64,000 nt of DNA from Ambrosia x helenae (Eukaryota; Streptophyta; Magnoliopsida; Asterales; Asteraceae), in the NCBI GenBank assembly GCA_030844895.1, contig CM061224.1:75462567-75526566 (forward strand). The letters are read 5' to 3'. The notes under the pieces are model-generated. The model saw nothing but the letters and a program-made list of their open reading frames with translations, was not told the origin of the DNA and made no database searches. This document shows positions 56,229 to 64,000 of the stretch, in pieces. How positions within the stretch are numbered: the stretch's first letter is position 1; each line of letters begins with the position of its first letter. The translations under genes were made by a program, and so were the position numbers.

Positions 56229-58388
56229 ATCACCACCTCGGTTTATCGCTTTTTAGTTTTAGCTTTTACTGTTTTTCAGAAAAATACAAAAACCCAAAAA
56301 TATGTTTTACATTTTAGGTGGAATTTATTTTCAGAAAAACTAAAAACATTGAAAAATTCAAAAATCCATAAAAATTAGAAAATCCAAAATGATTTCCAGG
56401 AGAAAAACGGGAAATGATAGTACATCAGTGGGGATCTGACACATGCTAAAGAATTGTAATGCAATATAAGGCGTGTGTTTGAGTCTGTGTGATGTGTTGA
56501 TAGGCTTTGTAGACCTATTACTGCGTGCCTAATACATACATATCAAACGAATTGTTGTGTGGATGAACTCCTCATGGGCATATGGTCTTAGTACCATAAT
56601 TTCGTTTGATAGGGTATTTGTACAAAATTCGGAGGTTTCCGGTCGTTATGTTATTAGTTATCTGGGGATAGCCTCTCTGATCTTTTGTTGTACGTCATTA
56701 CAGACCTAGATCAGACACGGTGTCTTTATAAAAGAGCTGTAAAGCCAAATCCAGAAGTTACCGAATTGAGGAACTTTCAATGTATGATGATAATCAAAGA
56801 TTATCTAATGCATCGTATCCAATCATTGATGAAATCATGATTGATATCAGCCCTCAACCTGGTAGAGTGCACAAGTTACTTTGTAGCATTGATTTGCTGA
56901 CCTGTATACCTCTGTGCCTCATACCTTGTAAATTACAGATGACGAAATCATAATCACGCGTTACAATGAGTCTTTGTGCATTTACTTCTTGATACGGGAG
57001 TATGTCGTGTGCGTGAGAACCATAGACAATTGAGTTTATACTATAAATAATAGTATCAGTCTAAAGCACTGCACAACAGTCTGCATGTGAGCTTATGTGG
57101 ATCACAATATCAGCAGTTGCCAGATCACACATTGTCTTTAATGATAATAAATCAAAAGATCAACGGTGTGATCAGATTTCTCAATAACTGATATGATCCT
57201 CTTACTGGAAATCACAAAACGTTTATGGTTTTCTCTTTAAATTTTTGCATTTTACATTTCTCGTCAAATATACAAAAATCAAAAAGATTTTAGGTGTGTT
57301 TTAACAAAAATTTTAGAAAATCCAAAAGATTTTACATTTCTATCTTATTTTTGATAACTGATGGTGGTTGATGGTGATTTTCTAAAGCTTGATGGACCAT
57401 TTGAGTTTTGTCATCTTTAAATGATAAATAATGAATGTTGGATGCTTAAAAGTTGAGAAAAATATTGAACGGGACTCGAATTTGAGATTTGGTAAAAAGG
57501 TCAAAAATTCCAAATTTCATTCGCCCCTTCAATGGGTCGAATGTGGAGTTTTTGCTGCTCATTCGAACTTTTCAAACGGTCGAATGTGAATGTTCTTATG
57601 TCATTTTCACATTCGAACCATTTGTCTACATTCGAACCTTTAAATAGGGTCGAAGGTGGACGAATTTTCACATTCGCCCTACACGTTTGGTCGAATGTGG
57701 CGCCTATATATACATTCGACTCTTATTCTTTTTTTTTAAACTTCTTAGATTAAGGACCCTTGTTGCCCGTTTGTTAAAAATCATACCAGTGTAATCTTGG
57801 TTTCTTGTTGATCATTTCAACCTATCATTTGCAGGTTATCATTCATCAATCAGTCAAAATCATTCATTTTGTGTTCAAACTCAAAAACGGATCAACACAT
57901 GGATTTTAGACTGTTATAGGATCAATTCTTGTTAAGGTTTCATTGTTTATGTATTTTAGGGGGAGAAGAAACCAGAATCAAGGGTTTAATCATAACAGAT
58001 TGTTGGATTGATTGTTCAAAAACCTATAAACCCTAGATTTTAGGATAAAACACATAAACAATGAATAATCACAACAATTGATGTTTGAAAAAGATTTATC
58101 GGTCATGTCAGAGGTTTTACAAATCAAAATGGCATGTTAATTCACATTAAATCAAAATCCGCAATTTGAGATGATGAATAGACACATTCGCCCAATTCAA
58201 AACGGTCGAAAGTGGCTTTTTGGTCGAATGTAGTTGTTTAAACGGACAAAAGTGGAACAAAATGGTCGAATGTACATTTTTTAAACACTGATTTTCACAT
58301 TCGAACCTTATACTCCACATTCGAACCCCCATTTTTCACATTCGTACCTTCGATTGGTCGAATGTAGATTTTCAAAATAAAAAATTTC
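56229..58388 (+). mobile_element. Copia spacer between pol and env-position ORF
   Basis: About 2.2 kb without coding capacity. It contains AAAAATCCAAAA-rich stretches (56280-56400, 57230-57340) and two clusters of the GGTCGAA/CATTCGAC word (57535-57720 and 58180-58370). The last cluster ends about 80 bp before the next ORF. A long non-coding stretch here is common in Sireviruses. Confidence 0.7.
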
Positions 58389-58448
58389 ATGTTTTGGTTA
58401 TTTTGTCTGTTTTTAACGTGTTTTCTTGATTTGTTTTGTAGTTTAATC

Positions 58449-59435
58449 ATGTCTGAACAACAGAGTACTGATATTCCCACAGGATCTTCAGAAAAGGCAG
58501 CCGAGAAGAAACAAGTAGAAGAGTTACCGTTTGAAGAAGCACACAACTGCTGTGCTTATCTGGGCGATCTGAAGAAACATACTAAATTCACCGGTATTGT
58601 TGACTTTTTGAAGAGAAGCCGTGTGATTGTGGCTATTGCTACTCCTGCCATCATATACAGAGATCATCAACAAGAATTCTGGACGAATGCCAGAATGGAT
58701 TATTGGAACAACGAATCTGCTATTGTTAGTACGATTCAGGGGGAGTTTGTGATCATTTCTGAAGACGATATCAGAGAAGCATTGAAGCTCACAGATAAGA
58801 AGACTGATCCGAGAGTTCTTTCTTGGATTGAGCAAAGAAAGTGTTTCCTAAGAATGAAGTACAATGGACCGATTACTGATGGTTCATTACACAAAGGAAA
58901 GCTGTGCCCGCAGTTCAAGTACCTTGCTCACGTCATGCTACATGTTTTCGGATCAGTGAGTGGAGGTTATGATGTAATGAGAAAGAGTATTAGCTCTTTG
59001 ATGGTTGCCCTAATCTTGAACAAGCCTTTCAATGTATCTGGAATGATACTTGAACATATGCTGGAACCATTAAGAGGATTGAAGAATAAGAAGTTTTTGT
59101 TATATCCGAGATTCCTGCAAATGATCTTTGATGAAAAGTACAAGAATTTGAGAAGAGATCCTACTCAGATAGTCGTACAGGATGACATGAATCTGAATAC
59201 ATTAGTAAGAATGAAGGGATACAAAGGCGTGCCAATGAATGAGAGACCACCAATGAAGAATTTGTTCGGTCACTTGATCAATCCAGGATATGAAGATCCA
59301 GGTACTGTTAAAGCTAGACATGCTAACAGTGATTCTGATGAAGGCAATCCATTATGCCCTATTGATCCTGATGCAAAAAGGAAAAGGCAAGTAGTGAACG
59401 TTGGTGCGAAAAGTGGTAAAGGAAAAGAAAAGTAG
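58449..59435 (+). CDS. Env-position protein, N-terminal part
   Basis: Function unknown. I prefer the ATG at 58449 (MSEQQSTDIPTG). An upstream in-frame ATG at 58389 adds a hydrophobic stretch (MFWLFCLFLTCFLDLF), but that DNA is T-rich and ends TTTGTAG at 58441, exactly like an intron acceptor. From 58449 the frame runs 328 codons. Features are FEEAHNCCAYLGDLKKHTKF, FWTNARMDYWNNES and GEFVIISEDDIREALKLTD. The latter resembles helical blocks I recall in extra ORFs of Asteraceae Copia elements. It ends with TAG at 59433-59435 after a Lys-rich stretch. The same frame continues open to 62060, so one amber separates the two parts. No membrane segment is seen after 58449, so 'envelope' describes position only. 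Confidence 0.65.
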   Translation: MSEQQSTDIPTGSSEKAAEKKQVEELPFEEAHNCCAYLGDLKKHTKFTGIVDFLKRSRVIVAIATPAIIYRDHQQEFWTNARMDYWNNESAIVSTIQGEFVIISEDDIREALKLTDKKTDPRVLSWIEQRKCFLRMKYNGPITDGSLHKGKLCPQFKYLAHVMLHVFGSVSGGYDVMRKSISSLMVALILNKPFNVSGMILEHMLEPLRGLKNKKFLLYPRFLQMIFDEKYKNLRRDPTQIVVQDDMNLNTLVRMKGYKGVPMNERPPMKNLFGHLINPGYEDPGTVKARHANSDSDEGNPLCPIDPDAKRKRQVVNVGAKSGKGKEK

Positions 59436-62060
59436 GATGATGTAGAACCACCAAAGAAGATATCTAGGAGGAAAAAGAGTGTTGCAAAGAAAGGCACACA
59501 CTTGGTTGATGAAGAATCGATGGATTCAGAAGAAACACAGGTTGAAGAGAGATGGGATTCTGACAATGAGACTGTAAAGTCCACCACGCCCAAGGCCTTT
59601 GTGGCTGGTGAGTCTGAAAGTCTAAACAAGTCTTTAGAAGAACAAAGGTTGAAAATTCCGATTGCGTTGGATGATATTGATGAAGGTTTGGGATTGGGAT
59701 CTGAAGATTTTGGTGGATCGCCAAAGACTGGAGAGAAACAGAAAAAGCCTATATACAAGAAGAATGCAAAGGCTGATGAAATTGTAAAGCCAATGCATAA
59801 AAGAGCTAAAGACATTGAGAACTTAATTGCAGGGAAGAAAGTGCCTGCAGTATCAAGCTCTAAATCTCCCATGACATCCCCAGTGGCAATGAAACAGAAA
59901 ACATCATCTGCTGCTGAGCAATCTGAATTGCCAACTGATGATTTTAATGCTGCTTTAGATAGAGTCTTGCAAAAGCTGAAGAAACAAAAGACTCCAGTTG
60001 CTGAAGCTTCAACACCAAAGGTTGTTGTAGATAGTAATGTGATGAATGCAGTAAACCAGAAGCTTGCAGATATGATGAAGATTATTAATCAGCAACAAGC
60101 AGAGATTGAGCAGCTAAGCAAAAATGATAAAAAGATGTTGGATGTTGTCGTATCTTCACAGGAAAATCAAGAAGGTTTGGAAGCAAAGATTAAACAACTT
60201 CAGGAAGAGAATCAGAAGTTATTGTTACATGAGCAGAGAAATACTAGAAGGTATATTAATTTGAGACTTGAGAACAAAAAGCTGAAAGAAACCAATAAGA
60301 GCATGAATAATCTGATAAAAGATTTGTACTCGAAAGCTCCACAACTGAAAGCTAGAGAGGAAGATAAAGATCCTGAAGAAGAACAGGTTGATTATGAACC
60401 ATCAGATGAAGAAGAAGATGATGATGAATTGGATGAGGATGCCAGTGATGCTCCTAAGAAGAAAGATGATGGTGATAATGATGGTTCAGGTGATGATTCA
60501 GGTGGTGGTAATAGCTCTGCTGATAGTGATGATGATGATGATGACGATGATGATGATACTGACAAATATAAGTGTGAAAAGAGGGGATCAGGAAAAGACG
60601 CAGGAGAATCTAGTTCGAAAGCTCCTGGCGGCACTACTGACGATGATAATATGTCCTGGAATGAGAAAATCAGAGCTTTATCTGAAGAAGATAAGAAGTT
60701 ATATCGCCAGATGTTGACTGATAGAATCTGGACGATTGAGATGACTGGTAGATTTCCAGAAATATTTGAGTCAAATGATATGCGTTTTGAGCTGGAATAT
60801 AATGATCCTGATCTGGAAGACGGAGAAGTTTCTGCAGCCGTGTCTAAAGAGATATTAGAGGGACTGGCTAAACAGGTTGGTAAATCTCTGGAAGAGTTGA
60901 TGAGTGTGAACCAAATACCGAATATACCTGAGAAAGAAGCAGGTAATCACTCTGATGATAGAGATGTTCCATTGTTTGAAGAGGTAGAGATGGAAGATAT
61001 TACAAGTGAGGAATATCCAGAATACTTCAAGAATGATAAATATTCTGGATTTCCTGAATTTTCTGATGAATTGTTGAACCAGGCTGAGAAACTAGCTCGT
61101 CAGAAGAGCAAAAAGTTCGTTGAAGAAGTGTTTAAGAATTCAGATTGTCAGAAGCCAAATGTTGAACAATCTGATGATTTGAAAGAATTGTTGAGAAAGC
61201 ATAAAGAAAAAGAAGCTAACCGCCCTAAGACTGAAGTTCAGGGTAGTTTCTACAAATTCCACAACGAACTATTCAAAGGCAAAGCTCTCGGATGGAAGTA
61301 TTTGAGACAGCTTAAGTGTGTCGCTGTGAAATGGGAGAAAGGAATTCTATACTTTAACAGATTCCATGACATTAAGACACTAACATATTGGGCTGTTCGC
61401 GATATCTGCAGACATGAAATGTCAGGTGCTTCAGTAAACAACCATCTTGTTGGTTACTTTGCAGATCGCATGGCGAGGGAGAGCAGAACGAAATGGAATG
61501 TGTTTACCCCACAATATCCTAAGAGGATAGTATACAAGAAGGAGAAACATGAGATAACGGGGTTGCACAAGGTGACTTTTAAGTATAAACCACCAAAAGT
61601 GTTGAAGCATATTCCTTTGATGCAAATTCCACAACACTTTTCGAAAGATTTTATGTGGTGGTACTACGACTGGAAGACAGCAGAGGCTATTATTGTTCTG
61701 AAGGATGGTATGAAAGATTTTAAGAAGATTCATATCTTTGACCCGATGTGGTTGATAAATTGCTCGCACGAGGACATTATCATGTTATACTATAATCCAA
61801 TTTACTGTGAAGAGAAAGACAGTGAACATGCATCTAAATACCAACGTGTGGTATTCTTATGTTTTGCGTGGGATGTCAATGCAGGTTGTGACTTTGATAA
61901 GAAGCTGGGGAAGTTTGTTCAGATTCAAAATGTTGAAAAGAAGGAACCAAAGCAAACTCATGAACCAGTGATGACGAAAGAACAAAAGAAGCTATTGCAT
62001 ATCAAACTGATGAACAAGAGAATGGATGAAGACCGGAGGCTGAAGCAATTCAAGCAATAG
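59436..62060 (+). CDS. Env-position protein, main part
   Basis: Open without a stop from the amber at 59433 to 62060 (first ATG at 59502 gives 852 residues). Counted from that ATG: a basic/acidic low-complexity region (1-175); a coiled coil at about 180-276 (IINQQQAEIEQLSK, IKQLQEENQKLL, LENKKLKETN); an acidic tract at about 287-358 with runs of Asp; then a globular-looking C-terminal part from about 579 (FYKFHNELFKGKALGWKYL, YWAVRDICRHEM, DFMWWYYDWKTAEAIIVLKD). It ends with a Lys/Arg-rich tail. With the N-terminal part the product would be about 1200 residues. Keeping such a long frame open while gag and integrase are deleted is notable. I do not recognise a function. Confidence 0.7.
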   Translation, partial: DDVEPPKKISRRKKSVAKKGTHLVDEESMDSEETQVEERWDSDNETVKSTTPKAFVAGESESLNKSLEEQRLKIPIALDDIDEGLGLGSEDFGGSPKTGEKQKKPIYKKNAKADEIVKPMHKRAKDIENLIAGKKVPAVSSSKSPMTSPVAMKQKTSSAAEQSELPTDDFNAALDRVLQKLKKQKTPVAEASTPKVVVDSNVMNAVNQKLADMMKIINQQQAEIEQLSKNDKKMLDVVVSSQENQEGLEAKIKQLQEENQKLLLHEQRNTRRYINLRLENKKLKETNKSMNNLIKDLYSKAPQLKAREEDKDPEEEQVDYEPSDEEEDDDELDEDASDAPKKKDDGDNDGSGDDSGGGNSSADSDDDDDDDDDDTDKYKCEKRGSGKDAGESSSKAPGGTTDDDNMSWNEKIRALSEEDKKLYRQMLTDRIWTIEMTGRFPEIFESNDMRFELEYNDPDLEDGEVSAAVSKEILEGLAKQVGKSLEELMSVNQIPNIPEKEAGNHSDDRDVPLFEEVEMEDITSEEYPEYFKNDKYSGFPEFSDELLNQAEKLARQKSKKFVEEVFKNSDCQKPNVEQSDDLKELLRKHKEKEANRPKTEVQGSFYKFHNELFKGKALGWKYLRQLKCVAVKWEKGILYFNRFHDIKTLTYWAVRDICRHEMSGASVNNHLVGYFADRMARESRTKWNVFTPQYPKRIVYKKEKHEITGLHKVTFKYKPPKVLKHIPLMQIPQHFSKDFMWWYYDWKTAEAIIVLKDGMKDFKKIHIFDPMWLINCSHEDIIMLYYNPIYCEEKDSEHASKYQRVVFLCFAWDVNAGCDFDKKLGKFVQIQNVEKKEPKQTHEPVMTKEQKKLLHIKLMNKRMDEDRRLKQFKQ

Positions 62061-62062
62061 TC

Positions 62063-62073
62063 GAGGGGGAGTT
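62063..62073 (+). other. Polypurine tract of the Copia element
   Basis: GAGGGGGAGTT directly before the 3' LTR. Confidence 0.85.
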
Positions 62074-62591
62074 CGTAGATACATGAAAGTGAGACTAGTG
62101 TTATTGAATTGCGGATTCTAAAATGTATTGCTGATTACGGTTGGTCGAAGGTGGATATTGTATGGTCGAAGGTAGAATTGATTGGTCGAAGGAGGCTCTG
62201 GGAGGTCGAATGAAGATCTGTTTGTATATATGTCTTGGTTCGCCCACTATGAATGGTCGAACCTACACATTCGACCAAGTTAATTGGGCGAATGTGCAGG
62301 TCTATATAAGGCTGAATCATTTTTTGAATGTTAACTTTTGGTCATTTTGTTTCCCTCTCAGAGTGTGTTTCTCCCTAGGGTTTTTGTCAAGTTTGTAACT
62401 GATTTATATCATTGTAAACAAGCTTTTAAAGTGTTAATGATTATGATTATGAATGAAATGAATGTGTTTAGGATTATTTGTGTGTTTTGCTAGTTTTATT
62501 ATCATTTCGTGATCAATTCAGGGATTCCGTACCTGAATTGAACTTGTTTGATCATATTCTTTGTTTGAATAGTCGATCCTATACGCATACA
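62074..62591 (+). repeat. Copia 3' LTR, 518 bp
   Basis: Starts CGTAGATACATG (first T changed to C) and ends ATACGCATACA, followed by the TSD TGAAT. It keeps the four GGTCGAA motifs and the TATA box. Confidence 0.92.
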
Positions 62592-63642
62592 TGAATCCCA
62601 AACCAAACAGCCCCAAATCAGACCTTTATCACCATTTCCGGGTTGCCGCCGCACTGTTCCTTAACCACCACAACCGAGCCATCATAGCTCGACCAAGACT
62701 CCAACCGGACCATGCAACCTTCCGCCGCCATTATCTTCCTCGCCACCACAGCTGTTCAAACCAACAACCCCGCCCTCTGCTTCTGCTCTTCCTCGGTTCC
62801 AGCAACCACCCGTCGCCGCTGCCACTAAGGAGTGGTGGTGGTCGGCCGGCTTATTATCAAGGAGGAGGAGAGGGACAATAAGGGAGATGAAGAGAGAGTG
62901 TAGAGAGAGATGAGAGGGTTGAAAGTTTTTAGAGAGAGAGAGTTGTCTGCTCATGAATGAAGAAGAAAGGGAAGGGTATATCCCTTTTATAGCTAGGTCT
63001 AAGGTTAGGTAGGTAGATACCGCGTATCGAACCCGTTTAAACACGAAACGCCTCGGTTTATATCTAGGTTCGCTAAAAATTATAAAAGTTAGTCGGTTCA
63101 ATTCGAAATCTAAGATTTAGTTAAACCGAGCAAAATTATAATAATTTTCGGCATCTTACGCGTTCGTTCAGAGTACCTGTCAGAATCGCGTTAACTCAAC
63201 CAGTTACTGTTTCCTTCTTCTAAACAATCCCGTAGCTTTCGATACTCGATAAATAATTATTTCGAAAGCATAAATGCGGTTAAAACCACACATTTTGATA
63301 TCCGATTCTCTTGTCGGTTACTCTCCGCGTTCTCCAAACGCTACATATTAATCTATTCCTCAAGCCGACTCCACATCCGATTGCTTCAATAACAAATACG
63401 TGTCGAATTTACATGTAATACCTCTACGTTCCTTCAATCTAACGAATTCTTACTGATGTCAGTTCGTTAGCGTTAAGATGCGCAGTCCTTCTTTTGAACA
63501 TCTAGACGTCCACGAACTCGAAGAATGACATCGTTGGACTCGTAACAACTTAACTTAATCAAAATCAACCTTAATTATATGCTAAACACATAAGAAATGT
63601 GATTATGATCCATTCAAAGGTTGACCAAAATTTATCAGTTGT

Positions 63643-64000
63643 CCAAAACATTGCACACTTCCCTTGTCTTGGGAACATGTGGGCCGAAATTTGCTTTGGA
63701 AAGGAGCACGATATACTAGTCAAGTCAACTTGCATATGTTTGGTTAACTAAGGTGGACTATGATCCATTTAGGTAATTGTCTTAAATTTGATGGGATTGT
63801 GTTAGGATATGTTCATGTGCCTATGTATGTATAGCCGTATGTATGTATACATACATGATAGTGTAATTAGTTGATTCACATACTCATACAAGTCTATATG
63901 GATCAAGTTTTAAGGTTACAGGTGGACATATTGTTTTTATTTGTACTAGTTTTCTAGAATACATGTTGGTAACCTCTTTGTTCATAAACATTGTTTGATT
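63643..64000. other. Unassigned DNA at window end
   Basis: No gene or recognisable repeat apart from a short TATGTATG/ACATACAT stretch near 63820-63855. Confidence 0.5.

Larger units (their letters stand above)
51593..62591 (+). mobile_element. Sirevirus-like Copia element, about 11 kb
   Basis: LTRs 51593-52110 and 62074-62591 flank gag, protease, RT-RNase H and a long extra ORF in the env position. The TSD is TGAAT (51588-51592 and 62592-62596). The LTRs differ at roughly two dozen of 518 positions by eye (about 95% identity), so it is the youngest large insertion here. Long extra ORF and leader after pol are Sirevirus traits. Most of gag and nearly all of integrase are deleted, so it is not autonomous. 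Confidence 0.85.
49286..63642 (-). mobile_element. Gypsy-3 5' LTR, split by a Copia insertion
   Basis: The LTR is 49286-51592 and 62592-63642; 51593-62591 is a later insertion with TSD TGAAT. The plus-strand left end is TGTCACACCCC. The right end lacks the final bases of the LTR (CAGTTGTCC instead of CAGTTGTCACA), so no TSD is testable. The right part has a GA-rich stretch at 62880-62945 absent from the other LTR. Confidence 0.85.

Noticed and set aside
58389..58448. Signal peptide or transmembrane segment proving an envelope protein
   Set aside because: The hydrophobic residues are encoded by a T-rich tract ending in a splice-acceptor-like TAG; the downstream ATG is more plausible.

Overview
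The window looks like repeat-dense intergenic DNA from a large plant genome, probably a eudicot of the daisy family (Asteraceae). The reasons are the AT-rich base composition, the tRNA-iMet type primer-binding sites, the LINE proteins with an N-terminal RRM, and a Sirevirus-type Copia element; the family-level guess is inference. I see no intact host gene. Almost every base that can be explained belongs to a transposable element, and the order of insertion can be read from target-site duplications (TSDs).

Layout. 1-6476: a minus-strand Gypsy element (Gypsy-1) with long LTRs that carries only gag; its 5' LTR holds a 5'-truncated LINE with an 18-bp TSD. 6477-6898: leader fragment of a minus-strand element, cut on both sides. 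6899-12240: a plus-strand long-LTR element (Gypsy-2) with no recognisable protein and a truncated 3' LTR. 12450-14077: a Mutator-like element with TIRs of about 240 bp and a perfect 9-bp TSD; it carries two correctly spliced exons that read as the start of a NIP30/FAM192A-type protein (a Pack-MULE). 14087-17209: unannotated AT-rich DNA. 17210-19135: Helitron-like 5' end with internal tandem repeats. 19136-30090: a degraded L1-type LINE (LINE-1) whose ORF1 is split by a solo Gypsy LTR (TSD ATGAT), which is itself split by a deleted relative (TSD GTTTA). 30121-30300: a tRNA-derived SINE. 30382-36160: a second degraded LINE (LINE-2). 36161-36934: Helitron ends and a 541-bp Helitron-like element. 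37870-40836: a probable LTR remnant carrying a GTTCG-rich foldback element. 40837-63642: a minus-strand Gypsy element (Gypsy-3) with pol remnants; its 5' LTR is split by a plus-strand Sirevirus-like Copia element (51593-62591, TSD TGAAT). 63643-64000: nothing recognisable.

How the parts relate. The elements are parasites of each other rather than a pathway. The most unusual features are: (1) paired, oppositely oriented tRNA-like modules with A box, B box and T-run, kept at the same places in every long LTR of the Gypsy-1 family; (2) the Pack-MULE gene capture; (3) the Sirevirus, which lost integrase and most of gag but keeps a long env-position ORF behind a splice-acceptor-like tract, has phased GGTCGAA repeats, and carries a snap-back copy of its own LTR end in gag; (4) LINE and SINE copies sharing a GTTCA-A(n) 3' terminus.
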